Of a stretch of DNA of 32,932 bases, positions 1-10,636 are shown in pieces. A program made the position numbers and the translations under genes. The stretch lies in contig JANJTG010000091.1 of assembly GCA_024711265.1 (NCBI GenBank), forward strand, positions 1 to 32,932. The letters are read 5' to 3'. The notes beneath the pieces were generated by a model. That model had not been told where the DNA came from and made no database searches. It saw only the letters and a program-made list of their open reading frames with translations. Source of the DNA: Bdellovibrio sp. Lineage in GTDB: Bacteria > Bdellovibrionota > Bdellovibrionia > Bdellovibrionales > Bdellovibrionaceae. Numbering within the stretch: the first letter of the stretch is position 1; every line of letters starts with the position of its first letter.

Positions 1-828
1 GTTGAGGTTTTGGCTGGCGACAAGTATTTCGGAACCGGTCGAGGAAACCTGGGAGCCGGCCGTATTGAGTATGTCGATGGACTTCACAAGCGCAATCAGG
101 GGTTGTCGAACAAAGAAATAGGAAATCGCCAGAATCACAAGGGTGATCAGGAGAGCCCAAAGCAGAATCGAATAAGTCGTGTTTGTCGCGGCTTGAGCTA
201 CGCGATCCGTGGACGAGGTCACGGCAAAAACTCCGTGAAGTTTTCCGTCCTTCCAGTTTTCCATGGGGTAACCTAAAATGTCTTTGCCGTTTTTCCAGGG
301 GCTATTGGCAGGATTTCCGTGACAGAGCAAGCAGCCTTGAGCTTCGGAAAGGCGAACGGGGCGATAGACGATCACCTCTTTGTCGTTCCCGTCGACAATC
401 TCTTTCAGTTCGGGATTGGCCTCGAACTGCTTTAAGATTTCGTTTTCTTTCTGTGTTGCCATATTTTTTTCTCGACGAGGCTGATCCGAGAAAACGCGAA
501 ATTTATATCCATCACTTTCGGCATTTTCAAAGCCGACTACGATCGAAGCGAAGATGGGAACCTTGCGCAGCAATCTTTTATGTTCCTCTTCGGGGAGTTT
601 GCCATCAGGATATTTGGAGACGGCCAAAGCAAAATCTTGTTCCAGCCCTCCTTGTGTGGCGACATAAGCGCGGATGGATTCAAGACGAGATAAGATGGCT
701 CGGGATTTATCCACGAGTTGATCTCGCCCCTGTTGATGAACTTTGGAGGATGAGATTGCCACGGCCGCAAGAGTACACACGACACAGGACAACGCTACAT
801 TAAGAACGACTTTGCTGCTGAATTTCAT
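1..828 (-). CDS. Methyl-accepting chemotaxis-like protein, N-terminal part (DUF3365/Tll0287-like sensor with CxxCH motif, TM helix), truncated by window edge
   Basis: Manual reverse translation from ATG at 828: MKFSSKVVLNVALSCVVCTLAAVAISSSKVHQQGRDQLVDKSRAILSRLESIRAYVATQGG...VYRPVRLSEAQGCLLCHGNPANSPWKNGKDILGYPMENWKDGKLHGVFAVTSSTDRVAQAATNTTYSILLWALLITLVILAISYFFVRQPL...; no stop through position 1; AAGGAG SD just upstream. Confidence 0.85.
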   Translation of the reverse strand, partial: MKFSSKVVLNVALSCVVCTLAAVAISSSKVHQQGRDQLVDKSRAILSRLESIRAYVATQGGLEQDFALAVSKYPDGKLPEEEHKRLLRKVPIFASIVVGFENAESDGYKFRVFSDQPRREKNMATQKENEILKQFEANPELKEIVDGNDKEVIVYRPVRLSEAQGCLLCHGNPANSPWKNGKDILGYPMENWKDGKLHGVFAVTSSTDRVAQAATNTTYSILLWALLITLVILAISYFFVRQPLIALVKSIDILNTAGSQVSSTGSEILVASQNLN

Positions 829-1030
829 TGTGAGCTCCTTGAATGTCCCCCTATCGGGTGGAAAATAGAAATACAACATGGATAGAGATTCGCGATCTCA
901 ACAAATAATTGTGAATGCGACAGAGATTCATGGCGGACCTAGGTCTTGTTTTGCCTTCAAGATTTCATTGTTGAAGCGGATCTTGATACTCTAAAAGTCA
1001 CGGCAGCAAAGGATTTGCGGAGACATTTCA

Positions 1031-1777
1031 GTGAAGAAGCTCGCAGTACAACTCATCTTTGGATTTATCGTTCTTCCTCTTTCTTTGGCGGGATCACTTT
1101 ATTATTTAAATCAGCGCGGTTTTTTTAATGTGGCAAATATTGAGGTCGTTCTTGAGGGACACAAGCCCGGACAGGAGCAATTTCTAAGGCCTCACATAGA
1201 AAAACTCGAGGTGGCCCTCGGAAAATATAAAGGGCTTTCACTTTGGAGCATTAAGCTGAGTGCAATTTCTCGCGAAGTATCTTCCTTGAATTGGGTTGAT
1301 GGTTTGAATATCAAACGCAGTTGGCCTGCAACCTTGTCGGTGCGTGTGCAACCTCACGAAGTCAAACTTCTATATATGTCAAAGCAGGGAAAGTTGGTTC
1401 CGATCATTCAAGATGGAAGGTTTTTGGATCCAGTTGAAACTCGCGAAGCTCCCGATGTGGCAATTTTGGAGGGCGAGGTTTTTTCAAAGAAGACGGCTCT
1501 TCGAAAAAAAGCTGTCGACGTTATTGAGCAGATTCCTGCTGAAGGATCATTCAGCAAAAAAACAATTTCTGAAATTCGCTATGACTCGAAAGAAGGTTTT
1601 TGGATGACCATGATCAAGACCGGAATTCAAGTTAAGATGGGCGAAGATCAGATGGCATTGAAGGCCGCAAGAGTCAGCCAAGTTGTTGAGTATCTCGATT
1701 CCCGCCAGTTTGACGCGCGCGTCATAGACGCGAATCTGTCAAAGAAAGTCCTTGTCAGGTTGCGTAAGGATCCCTAA
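1031..1777 (+). CDS. ftsQ: Cell division protein FtsQ (POTRA/FtsQ family)
   Basis: GTG start; N-terminal TM, POTRA-like region (FNVANIEVVLEGHK), directly upstream of ftsA/ftsZ. Confidence 0.82.
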   Translation: MKKLAVQLIFGFIVLPLSLAGSLYYLNQRGFFNVANIEVVLEGHKPGQEQFLRPHIEKLEVALGKYKGLSLWSIKLSAISREVSSLNWVDGLNIKRSWPATLSVRVQPHEVKLLYMSKQGKLVPIIQDGRFLDPVETREAPDVAILEGEVFSKKTALRKKAVDVIEQIPAEGSFSKKTISEIRYDSKEGFWMTMIKTGIQVKMGEDQMALKAARVSQVVEYLDSRQFDARVIDANLSKKVLVRLRKDP

Positions 1778-1891
1778 GCTTAAGTCTGGAGGACCGATCA
1801 AAGTCCGGCTCAGGTCGCTTTGAAAACCCTTTAAAATGATTTTAATCGGTGGTCCTACAACATTAGTTTAAGCATCCGTGAGGACTTAAGG

Positions 1892-3142
1892 ATGAGTACA
1901 TCAAAACCGAAAGCATCGGTATTGGCTGGTTTGGACATTGGTTCTACCAAGGTCTCTTTTGTGATCGGAACAGTCAATCCCGACGGAAAAATAGAAGTGG
2001 CCGGAGTCGGCACAGCTCCTAATACAGGCATTCGCCAGGGTGTCGTGGTTAATATTGAAGCCACCACCGAATCCATTAAGAAAGCTAAAGAAGAAGCAGA
2101 ACTCATGTCAGGCTACTCCGTTTCTGAAGTGTGGGTGGGCGTCGCAGGTACGCACATCTCCTCTTTTGATTCTAAAGGAATGGTGGCCATTAAAAATCGT
2201 GAGGTCACAGCTTCCGAAATTGATCGTGTGATCGAAGCGGCGAAAGCGGTTGCGGTTCCAGCGGATCGCACCGTTTTGCATGTCTTGCCTCGCGAGTTTA
2301 AAGTCGATGGACAAGATGGCATCACGGATCCTATTGGTATGTCGGGCATCCGTTTGGAAGCCAATGTTCATATCGTCACTGGTGGGCAAAGCGCCATTAA
2401 CAACACCGTGAAGTGTGTTGAAAAAGCGGGTCTTAAGATCGCAGGCCTTGTGTTAACGCAGTTGGCATCAGCAACGGCTGTTATTTCAAATGACGAAAAG
2501 AACTTAGGCGTGTGCGTGGTCGACATGGGCGGCGGGGCATGTAACGCTTTGTACTTTGTAAATGGAAGTGTGGCGCATTCATCGACAATTCCGGTGGGCG
2601 GCCAGCACTTTACTCACGACGTGGCGGTGGGACTTCGCACTCCGCAGTTCGCCGCTGAGGATCTTAAAAAGAAGTATGGCTGTGCCATGGCTTCTATGGT
2701 GAATGAAAACGAAACTATCGAAGTTGAAGGAGTCGGCGGAAGAAAATCACGCGTGATTCCTCGCAAGGACTTGGCGGATGTGATCGAAGCTCGCGCAGAG
2801 GAAACTCTGAACTTGATCGCGAATGACATCCGTATGAGTGGATTGATGCCGATGTTGGGGTCGGGAATCGTTCTTACTGGGGGCGCAAGCCAACTGGACG
2901 GACTGGTTGAGATGGGTGAGTTTATTTTTGATATTCCAGTTCGTCGAGGCGCGCCTCGCGAAATTGGTGGGTTGACTGATGTTGTGAAGGCTGGAGAGTT
3001 CGCGGCAGCAGTTGGACTTTTGTTGCATGCTTTGGGGCAGCGTAAGGATCTGCTTCATAATCAACAACAAGAGGTCAACCTGGGTGAGTCGTTGGACGGC
3101 ATCACGAAGAAGATCAAAGATTTTTTTGGACAGATTTTTTAA
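1892..3142 (+). CDS. ftsA: Cell division protein FtsA
   Basis: Actin-like ATPase motifs (LAGLDIGSTKVSFVIG, VVDMGGGACN, IVLTGGASQLDG) and C-terminal amphipathic tail IKDFFGQIF; upstream of ftsZ. Confidence 0.96.
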   Translation: MSTSKPKASVLAGLDIGSTKVSFVIGTVNPDGKIEVAGVGTAPNTGIRQGVVVNIEATTESIKKAKEEAELMSGYSVSEVWVGVAGTHISSFDSKGMVAIKNREVTASEIDRVIEAAKAVAVPADRTVLHVLPREFKVDGQDGITDPIGMSGIRLEANVHIVTGGQSAINNTVKCVEKAGLKIAGLVLTQLASATAVISNDEKNLGVCVVDMGGGACNALYFVNGSVAHSSTIPVGGQHFTHDVAVGLRTPQFAAEDLKKKYGCAMASMVNENETIEVEGVGGRKSRVIPRKDLADVIEARAEETLNLIANDIRMSGLMPMLGSGIVLTGGASQLDGLVEMGEFIFDIPVRRGAPREIGGLTDVVKAGEFAAAVGLLLHALGQRKDLLHNQQQEVNLGESLDGITKKIKDFFGQIF

Positions 3143-3177
3143 TTTTATCGGGTGAGTAGATCGTAGGGGAGGATCAA

Positions 3178-4824
3178 ATGTTTGAGTTGGAAGAGAATAT
3201 CAATATCGGAGCTAATATTAAAGTCGTTGGTGTCGGTGGCGGCGGTAGTAACGCGGTTTCCACGATGATCGAATCCAACATGAGTGGTGTTGAGTTCATC
3301 GTAGCTAATACAGATATTCAAGCTTTGAATGCCAACAAGGCTCCCAATAAAATTCAGTTGGGTCTTGATCTAACAAAAGGTTTGGGCGCAGGTGCGAATC
3401 CAGATGTGGGTCGTAGAGCGGCGATCGAATCGTACAATGAAATTGTTGAGAAATTGGAAGGCTCGGACATGGTTTTCGTCACTGCGGGTATGGGTGGCGG
3501 AACCGGGACTGGTGGCGCTCCGATTGTTGCGAAGATTGCGCGCGAACTTGGCGCTTTGACAATCGGTGTGGTCACTAAGCCCTTCCTGTTCGAAGGAAAA
3601 AAACGTGGCAAACATGCGGAAGCTGGTTTGCAAGATCTTAAAGAGAACGTTGATACTTTGATCGTGATCCCGAATCAAAAGTTGCTTTCTATCGCGGCAG
3701 AAAAAACTCCTCTTCTTGAGACCTTCAAAAAAGCGGACGAAGTTCTTTTACAGGCCGTAAAAGGTATTTCGGACCTTATCAATATCCGCGGTTTGATCAA
3801 CTTGGACTTTGCGGATATCCGCACTGTGATGTCCTCTAAAGGCATTGCAATCATGGGAACTGGAGCTGCCAAAGGTGAAAACCGCGCAGTGGAAGCGGCG
3901 ACAGCGGCGATCTCTTCTCCTCTTCTTGAAAATGTTAAAATTGACGGTGCTACTGGTATCATTATCAATGTGACAGGCGGTTCGGATCTTTCTTTGTATG
4001 AAGTGAACGAAGCTTCAACATTGATTACTGAAGCGGCCCACGAAGATGCCGAGATCATTTTCGGTGCTGTGATCGATGATAGCATGGGCGATGAGGTTCG
4101 TGTGACGGTGATCGCGACAGGTTTTGATTCTCACGATGTGAAACTTGTGAACGACATGGCTCAAGTTAATCAAATGCAGAATTTCTTGAACCAACAAACG
4201 GCTCAGTTTGCGAACATGAACAACATGGGCATGAACAACATGAACATGGGTATGCAGATGCCGCAAATGCCGGTGATGCCAACCATGCCGCAGATGCCAC
4301 AAATGCCTCAGTTCCCCCAGATGCCCGTAATGCCGACAATGCCTCAGATGCCACAAATGGCGCCTGTAGAGTTGCCTCCCATCGCGGCGGTGCAATCTCA
4401 AGTGATGAACTTTACAACTCAACCTCAGCAAACTGAGGTTTCTCTGGTGACTGAAACGGTGGTTGTTCCTCCGGTAGCTCCGGTGACACCGCAGATGGCG
4501 CAACAGGCGGCACAAAATGTGATGCCTCAGGCTCCACAACAGACTCAGGAAGTCGCAACTCCGATTCAACCACAAGTTGAAACGGCGGTTTCTCCTCGCG
4601 ATATGTTGTTGGCAAAAGCTCGTGCTTTCAAAGAAAGCCAAGATCTGAAAGCTCGCCACAACAATCCAGAGCAGTTGTCTATGAACGTAGATCATGAGCA
4701 ACAGTCTTTGGAGGAAGCTCGTCGTATGGCGCGTGAGGTTTTGAGCTCTCCATTCTCTAGCCAAAACCTTGAAGTTCCTGCTTTCATCCGCAAGAAACAA
4801 GGTTTTGATTTGAATAAAGAATAG
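3178..4824 (+). CDS. ftsZ: Cell division protein FtsZ with long Met/Pro/Gln-rich C-terminal linker
   Basis: Tubulin signature [19 protein letters not shown]-terminal [15 protein letters not shown]-terminal conserved peptide [11 protein letters not shown]. Confidence 0.98.
   Translation: MFELEENINIGANIKVVGVGGGGSNAVSTMIESNMSGVEFIVANTDIQALNANKAPNKIQLGLDLTKGLGAGANPDVGRRAAIESYNEIVEKLEGSDMVFVTAGMGGGTGTGGAPIVAKIARELGALTIGVVTKPFLFEGKKRGKHAEAGLQDLKENVDTLIVIPNQKLLSIAAEKTPLLETFKKADEVLLQAVKGISDLINIRGLINLDFADIRTVMSSKGIAIMGTGAAKGENRAVEAATAAISSPLLENVKIDGATGIIINVTGGSDLSLYEVNEASTLITEAAHEDAEIIFGAVIDDSMGDEVRVTVIATGFDSHDVKLVNDMAQVNQMQNFLNQQTAQFANMNNMGMNNMNMGMQMPQMPVMPTMPQMPQMPQFPQMPVMPTMPQMPQMAPVELPPIAAVQSQVMNFTTQPQQTEVSLVTETVVVPPVAPVTPQMAQQAAQNVMPQAPQQTQEVATPIQPQVETAVSPRDMLLAKARAFKESQDLKARHNNPEQLSMNVDHEQQSLEEARRMAREVLSSPFSSQNLEVPAFIRKKQGFDLNKE
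4261..4359 (+). repeat. Duplicated 15-aa [15 protein letters not shown] coding repeat in the FtsZ linker (copies 4261-4305 and 4315-4359)
   Basis: Two copies with identical amino-acid sequence, separated by PQF, differing at synonymous positions. Confidence 0.9.
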
Positions 4825-5582
4825 TGGAAGCCTGGTTTTTATCTGACATCCACTTAAAGTCCGCTGAAGAGCGCAATGGGAAAATCCTGTTGCGCTTTTT
4901 GCGTTCTTTGCTGGAACGAAATCCAAAGGAAATTCATCTCTTTATGTTGGGGGATATTTTTGATCTTTGGGTCGGGGGCCACTCTTTTTTTGCCAACAAG
5001 TTTAAGGACCACATTGAGGCCTTGCGGGCGCTCAAAGCAGCGGGTGCGCGCATTACCTATATTGAGGGGAATCACGATGTCCATATCGAAGGTTTTTTTC
5101 AAAAAAGATTGGGCATCGAGGTTTTTGTGGAGGCTCAGTATTACGAAATTGATGGCCTTCGCATTCGTTGTGAGCACGGTGATTTAATTAACTTGGAAGA
5201 CACCAAGTATCTTAAGTATCGCAGTATTATTCGTCATCCCTATGTTAAGCCTTTGGGAAATCTTCTGCCTGGCCGCTTTTGGGATCACATCGGAAACAAG
5301 GCCAGTGCGAAGAGTCGTCAATACAGCGGACGCCATGTTGCGGGGAAAGAAACCCAACTTATTCAGATGATTCGGGCCCATGTTCAGAGGGCCTATATAG
5401 AAAAGCCTTTTGATCTTATTATTTCAGGCCACATGCACGTCTTTGATGATCATATTGTGGATGTGGATGGGCGGAAGGTTCGATCAGTCAATCTGGGCTC
5501 GTGGTTTGGAGAGCATGTGAAGGTTTTCTGTGTTCGTCAGGGCCAAGGTGAGTGGGTTTATCTTCCTGCCTTAGAGCAATAG
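4824..5582 (+). CDS. lpxH: UDP-2,3-diacylglucosamine diphosphatase-like metallophosphoesterase (LpxH family)
   Basis: Calcineurin-type motifs LSDIHL, GDIFDLW, EGNHD, EHGD, SGHMH; GTG start overlaps the ftsZ TAG by 1 nt. Confidence 0.82.
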   Translation: MEAWFLSDIHLKSAEERNGKILLRFLRSLLERNPKEIHLFMLGDIFDLWVGGHSFFANKFKDHIEALRALKAAGARITYIEGNHDVHIEGFFQKRLGIEVFVEAQYYEIDGLRIRCEHGDLINLEDTKYLKYRSIIRHPYVKPLGNLLPGRFWDHIGNKASAKSRQYSGRHVAGKETQLIQMIRAHVQRAYIEKPFDLIISGHMHVFDDHIVDVDGRKVRSVNLGSWFGEHVKVFCVRQGQGEWVYLPALEQ

Positions 5583-6262
5583 AAAGAATGGATCGTCATT
5601 TTCAACTGCGGTTCCTGATCGCAGAGAGATTCGTCCAGGGGTTTTCCGCGGCGTTTGCTTTCTTCAAGGAGAAGAGCCATCTTAAGATACATCGGGGTCA
5701 GTGTTTCGCGAATTTTGAGAACCACGTCACGGTAGGGTTTGTTGGGATTCCCGGCCTCATAACCTCGGGCACAAAGTTCCTTTTCTACAGATTCAGAGGC
5801 CGATAAGTAGGTTCCGGCCCAAATTCCCCAGAGACCCGAAAGGTATCCTGTGCGATCTTCGCCTACAGTGCAGTGGAAGTAGAGGCTTTTGTTATCTGCA
5901 ACAGCTTGTTCTAAGGTGCGCAGGGCTTGAATCGTCATGGTGCAAGAGCTTTTAAAGTCGGTGAGATCCTTCCAAGGAAAGGCGATATGAGTGATGGAGT
6001 TTGCGGGGACGCCCATTTTTTTAAGAAGCTCTTGTTCTTTGCGAACTTCGCCTTTGGTATCGATTTTAAAAATCAAAAATTCAGAAACTCCCAGATCTAA
6101 TAATTCTTGAAACTGTTTTTGCGTGGCGGGGGCTCGACCGCGAATCAAGGAGGCCTCTTGTTCTTGAGAGATGATATGTGCGTTGGGAATGGAACTGCCT
6201 TTGAGGGCCGCGAAAGAAGGGCCACTGGCGAAGAAGAGAAGGGAGATAAGAAGTGTTTTCAT
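5558..6262 (-). CDS. Secreted/periplasmic protein tyrosine or dual-specificity phosphatase-like protein
   Basis: Signal peptide MKTLLISLLFFASGPSFA; CX5R active-site signature HCTVGEDRTG. Confidence 0.8.
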   Translation of the reverse strand: MKTLLISLLFFASGPSFAALKGSSIPNAHIISQEQEASLIRGRAPATQKQFQELLDLGVSEFLIFKIDTKGEVRKEQELLKKMGVPANSITHIAFPWKDLTDFKSSCTMTIQALRTLEQAVADNKSLYFHCTVGEDRTGYLSGLWGIWAGTYLSASESVEKELCARGYEAGNPNKPYRDVVLKIRETLTPMYLKMALLLEESKRRGKPLDESLCDQEPQLKMTIHSFYCSKAGR

Positions 6263-6390
6263 GGGCTTCTTATAGGCCGGTTTTAATAGAAGAGGAAATC
6301 AGGGTTATAAAAGTTATTATTCTTTTAAGGAATATAAATTGAGACATTATTCAATAAGATCGAGGGCGTTTGTCGTTCAGATTAATAAAA

Positions 6391-6418
6391 AAGGCCTTCC
6401 CTGGGAAGGCCCTTTTTA
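6391..6418 (-). terminator. Intrinsic terminator downstream of the minus-strand barrel gene
   Basis: GGCCTTCC-CTG-GGAAGGCC stem flanked by A-run (left) and T-run (right), potentially bidirectional. Confidence 0.85.
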
Positions 6419-6439
6419 TATCTACTAACTAAAGAAATG

Positions 6440-7189
6440 TTAGAAGTTCATCGTATAGCCAATAAGTCCTTGAACGCCCGACGTGGTTGTCTTTAAGTCC
6501 GAGTTGTTTCTTTCCACTTCGCTGGAACCTCCGCATTGACTGATGCCTGGAATGTCACCCGCAGAACAGTTGCCGCCAGTGGTAAGGTTTCTTTCAATGG
6601 GCATATAACGAAGATTTCCTTCAACAGTCAGGCAGTGAGAATCGGTAAAACAGAAATCAACTCCGATACCACCCATGGCGCCAAAAGCGCTTCCTTTGAA
6701 ATCAAGATTTTTAGCTCCAGCCGAAATAGAGCCACTTAAACTTCCATACCCCAAACCCGTTTGCATATAGAACTTGATGAAAGAATTTTCCAAGGGATAG
6801 AGGCGGAAGATCGGGAAGACCGTGTAGCCAGTGAGTTTGTAATCGTAACTGCCAGCCGTGCCGCCGGAGCCATCCGTGCTTTGCATGAAATAAGAAGGGC
6901 GGAAGACGAAGGCGTACATCGTGCCGCTAAAACGATAGCTCCAGTTCGCATAAAATTCCCAGGCACTGCCCAGAGTTTTGATATTGGCGCCGGTGTTGAT
7001 GGCGTCGTCAATGGCACCGTTCAGATCATCTTGTCCTGCAGAAACCGTCGAGATTCCCAGGCCGATGGCCATGTCACCAGACAGACCACGTCCGCCCCCT
7101 CTTCTTTGTGCATTTGCATCTTGGGCTGTGAAAACAGAAATAATAAGAACAGTCGATAAGAATAGACCCACTTTATTCAAAGTTCTCAT
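6440..7189 (-). CDS. Outer-membrane beta-barrel protein
   Basis: Signal peptide ending ANAQ, alternating hydrophobic strands, C-terminal GLIGYTMNF. Confidence 0.75.
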   Translation of the reverse strand: MRTLNKVGLFLSTVLIISVFTAQDANAQRRGGGRGLSGDMAIGLGISTVSAGQDDLNGAIDDAINTGANIKTLGSAWEFYANWSYRFSGTMYAFVFRPSYFMQSTDGSGGTAGSYDYKLTGYTVFPIFRLYPLENSFIKFYMQTGLGYGSLSGSISAGAKNLDFKGSAFGAMGGIGVDFCFTDSHCLTVEGNLRYMPIERNLTTGGNCSAGDIPGISQCGGSSEVERNNSDLKTTTSGVQGLIGYTMNF

Positions 7190-7352
7190 GGAAGATCCTC
7201 CTGATCCGAGAGTGAGTTAGACTCTATTAGAATCTTTTAATAAAGACTCTCGAGCAACCATCATTATACACCTTTTAGACAAAGGACGAGGCGATCTTTC
7301 GTCCAGGGATTAAAACTGAGACAAAGCAATCCCCATATGAGATTCTGATTTT

Positions 7353-7901
7353 ATGAAACATTTAGAAGAAAAAACGCTGTCTTCAAAGCAGATATTTCGC
7401 GGTCGCTATTTGAAAATTGAACAGGACGAAGTGCAAGCTCCTGATGGAAAAATCTATGTGCGAGAATACATTCTTCATCCGGGGGCTGCGATGATGATTC
7501 CTCTTTTGCCGAATGGGAATGTGGTGATGATTCATCAGTATCGTCATGCTGTTAAGCAGGTGTTTTTGGAATTTCCGGCTGGGAAAAGGGATCATGCCGA
7601 AGAAACTCTTCTGACGGCACAGAGAGAACTTAAAGAAGAAACTGGCTATGAGGCCAAAGAGTGGAAACTCTTAACAACAATTCATCCTGTTATCGGATAC
7701 TCCAACGAACATATTGATCTTTATTTAGCGAAAGATTTAACGTTGAGCCAACAGCAGTTGGATCATGGTGAATTTATTGAGGTCATCGAGGTAAAGCCCG
7801 AAGACCTCATGAGATATGTTCGCGACGGAAAAGTCAGCGATGTGAAGACTCAAATTGGCGCCTTTTGGCTTGATAAAATACTACGTGGAGAGTGGAATTG
7901 A
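7353..7901 (+). CDS. NUDIX hydrolase (ADP-ribose pyrophosphatase-like)
   Basis: NUDIX box [23 protein letters not shown]. Confidence 0.92.
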   Translation: MKHLEEKTLSSKQIFRGRYLKIEQDEVQAPDGKIYVREYILHPGAAMMIPLLPNGNVVMIHQYRHAVKQVFLEFPAGKRDHAEETLLTAQRELKEETGYEAKEWKLLTTIHPVIGYSNEHIDLYLAKDLTLSQQQLDHGEFIEVIEVKPEDLMRYVRDGKVSDVKTQIGAFWLDKILRGEWN

Positions 7902-7917
7902 GAGGGGGGACCCTCTT

Positions 7918-10605
7918 ATGCATATTCATTCTAAAGACAGTTTTAAAACAAAAGAAAAGCTTCAAGTGGGAGCTAAGACATACACGATCTTCAATGCACA
8001 AAAGATCTCTCACGCGAATGTCAAAAAACTTCCGGTCTCTTTGAAGGTGTTGCTGGAAAATCTGCTCAGGCATGAAGATGGACTTCATGTCAGTCATGAA
8101 GACATCGAATCTCTTTTAAGTTTGGATAAAAAATCCCTGACTCGGGAAATTTCATTTTTTCCCGCTCGAGTTCTAATGCAGGACTTTACCGGAGTTCCGG
8201 CGGTTGTGGATCTGGCGGCAATGCGAGATGCGATGAAGGCTCTGGGCGGAGATCCTAAAAAAATCAATCCTCTGGTTCCCGTTGATTTAGTGATTGATCA
8301 CTCGGTGATGGTGGATTCATTTGCGACGCCAAAATCGTTTGAAGAAAATGTGAAGCTCGAGTTTGAGAGAAATCATGAGCGTTATGTTTTTCTCAAATGG
8401 GGCCAAAAAGCTTTTCATAATTTCAGAGTAGTGCCTCCGGGCACTGGAATCTGCCATCAGGTGAACTTGGAGTATCTTGGCAAAACGATTTGGCAATCCA
8501 AAGTTGGTCACGGAGATTATGCTTTTCCAGATACACTTGTGGGAACCGATAGTCACACGACGATGATCAATGGTCTTTCGGTCTTAGGTTGGGGTGTGGG
8601 GGGGATCGAAGCCGAGGCGGTGATGCTGGGGCAGCCTCTGAGTATGCTCATTCCCGAAGTTGTCGGTTTTCGTTTGGAAGGGAAACTGCCGGAAGGGTCC
8701 ACGGCGACGGATCTGGTTTTGACAATCACTCAGATGCTAAGAAAAAAAGGAGTGGTTGGAAAATTTGTCGAATTCTACGGTCCCGGATTGGCATCAATGT
8801 CTTTGGCGGATCGAGCGACCATTGCCAATATGGCTCCTGAGTATGGCGCTACTTGTGGATTTTTTCCTATCGATGATGAGACTCTGAAGTATCTTCGTTT
8901 GTCCGGTCGTGATGCTGACACCATCTCTCTGGTGGAAGCCTATGCCAAAGAAACGGGTCTTTGGCGCTCGGAAAACGATGAAAAGAATTACATTTTTCAC
9001 GAGACTCTTCATTTGGATCTTTCCAGTGTGGAACCCTCACTGGCGGGCCCGAAGCGTCCTCAGGATCGAGTTCTTTTGACACACGCGAAGAGCGATTTTC
9101 ATCAACAACTGATGTCGGGTTTTCAGATCCCTGAAAAGTTGGCTTCGAAAGAAGAATCTGCGGTGCCCGTGGAGGGTGCCTCATATGACCTGGGGCACGG
9201 AGATGTCGTGATCGCCGCCATCACCAGTTGCACCAATACTTCGAATCCTTCTGTTATGATCGGGGCGGGACTTGTTGCGAAAAAAGCTGTCGAGAAAGGG
9301 CTGCAGGTGAAGCCGTGGGTGAAAACCTCCCTGGCCCCGGGCTCTCAGGTGGTGACGGACTATCTGGAAAAGGCCGGATTGCAAAAGTATTTGGATCAGT
9401 TGGGCTTTAATCTTGTTGGTTACGGGTGCACAACTTGTATCGGAAACTCCGGTCCTTTGCCCTCGCCCATCGCTGCGGCGGTCGAGCAAGGAAATTTAGT
9501 GGTGGCCTCTGTGCTCTCGGGAAATCGTAATTTCGAGGGACGCATCAACCCCCATGTGAAGGCGAACTATTTGGCTTCCCCCATGCTGGTAGTGGCTCAT
9601 GCCTTGGCGGGAAGTATGCATGTTGATATCACCAAGGAACCATTAGGCGAAGATTCACACGGAAAACCTGTTTATCTAAAGGATATCTGGCCTAGCGCCA
9701 AAGAAATTCAAGATCTGGTGAATCACACGGTTCAAACGAAGATGTTTGATAATCGTTATGGGAATGTTTTTGCTGGTACTGAAGATTGGAAGAAAATTGA
9801 AACCACGTCTTCGCAGACCTACTCTTGGGATGAAAGCACTTATATTAAGAATCCACCGTATTTTGTGGGTATGAAAGCCACCCCTGAAAAGCTTCACGAT
9901 GTGAAGGGGGCCCGGGTTTTGGCGATTCTTGGGGATTCGATCACCACGGACCATATTTCACCTGCGGGAAGCATCAAAAAGGATTCTCCGGCCGGAAAAT
10001 ATCTGATGGGTAAAGGTGTTCATCCTAAGGACTTTAACTCTTATGGCTCCCGTCGCGGAAATGATGACGTGATGGTACGTGGAACTTTTGCCAATATTCG
10101 TATTAAAAATGAAATGCTTCACGGAGTGGAGGGGGGGATCACAAAACACATTCCTTCAGGGGAGGTTCTTCCTATCTACGATGCAGCCATGAAGTATCAA
10201 GAAACGAAAACCGCCCTGGTGGTGATCGCAGGGAAGGAATATGGTACGGGGTCTTCCCGTGATTGGGCTGCGAAGGGCACACGTCTTTTGGGAGTGAATG
10301 CGGTCATCGCTGAAAGTTTTGAGAGGATTCATCGTTCCAATCTGATTGGGATGGGGGTAGTTCCTTTGCAATTCCATCCAGGCATGGATCGTAAGACATT
10401 GCTTTTGGAGGGGACTGAGACCTTGGATATTCTGGGGCTTGGCGCGGGCATGAAGCCCCAGGAAGATCTGAAGGTCATCATCACTCGAGCCAGTGGCGAA
10501 AAGCAGGAAATCCAAGTACGTTCGCGGATCGATACGGCCGTGGAACTAGAGTACTACAAAAATGGAGGCATTCTTCACTATGTCCTTCGTAAACTGATCG
10601 AATAA
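7918..10605 (+). CDS. acnA: Aconitate hydratase A
   Basis: [93 protein letters not shown]-like motifs; ATG at 7918 preceded by purine-rich SD, preferred over 7855 which lies inside the NUDIX gene. Confidence 0.97.
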   Translation: MHIHSKDSFKTKEKLQVGAKTYTIFNAQKISHANVKKLPVSLKVLLENLLRHEDGLHVSHEDIESLLSLDKKSLTREISFFPARVLMQDFTGVPAVVDLAAMRDAMKALGGDPKKINPLVPVDLVIDHSVMVDSFATPKSFEENVKLEFERNHERYVFLKWGQKAFHNFRVVPPGTGICHQVNLEYLGKTIWQSKVGHGDYAFPDTLVGTDSHTTMINGLSVLGWGVGGIEAEAVMLGQPLSMLIPEVVGFRLEGKLPEGSTATDLVLTITQMLRKKGVVGKFVEFYGPGLASMSLADRATIANMAPEYGATCGFFPIDDETLKYLRLSGRDADTISLVEAYAKETGLWRSENDEKNYIFHETLHLDLSSVEPSLAGPKRPQDRVLLTHAKSDFHQQLMSGFQIPEKLASKEESAVPVEGASYDLGHGDVVIAAITSCTNTSNPSVMIGAGLVAKKAVEKGLQVKPWVKTSLAPGSQVVTDYLEKAGLQKYLDQLGFNLVGYGCTTCIGNSGPLPSPIAAAVEQGNLVVASVLSGNRNFEGRINPHVKANYLASPMLVVAHALAGSMHVDITKEPLGEDSHGKPVYLKDIWPSAKEIQDLVNHTVQTKMFDNRYGNVFAGTEDWKKIETTSSQTYSWDESTYIKNPPYFVGMKATPEKLHDVKGARVLAILGDSITTDHISPAGSIKKDSPAGKYLMGKGVHPKDFNSYGSRRGNDDVMVRGTFANIRIKNEMLHGVEGGITKHIPSGEVLPIYDAAMKYQETKTALVVIAGKEYGTGSSRDWAAKGTRLLGVNAVIAESFERIHRSNLIGMGVVPLQFHPGMDRKTLLLEGTETLDILGLGAGMKPQEDLKVIITRASGEKQEIQVRSRIDTAVELEYYKNGGILHYVLRKLIE

Positions 10606-10636
10606 GTCTTTCCAAGACACTGTCTAACTTTTTGTC

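Noticed and set aside
183-803. 206-aa plus-strand ORF
   Set aside because: Antisense to the truncated chemoreceptor-like gene (1-828), which has signal, CxxCH and TM logic. The plus ORF has no recognisable domain.
4261-4359. Possible CRISPR-like or tandem DNA repeat
   Set aside because: In-frame coding repeat within ftsZ, with only two main copies and no spacers.
4015-4926. 303-aa minus-strand ORF rich in HLRH repeats
   Set aside because: Reverse complement of the PQM-repeat region of ftsZ; low-complexity artefact.
6761-7159. 132-aa plus-strand ORF
   Set aside because: Antisense to the beta-barrel gene, no domain or SD support.
7855-7917. Upstream start for aconitase
   Set aside because: It would add 21 residues encoded inside the NUDIX gene; ATG 7918 has a proper SD and a typical N-terminus.
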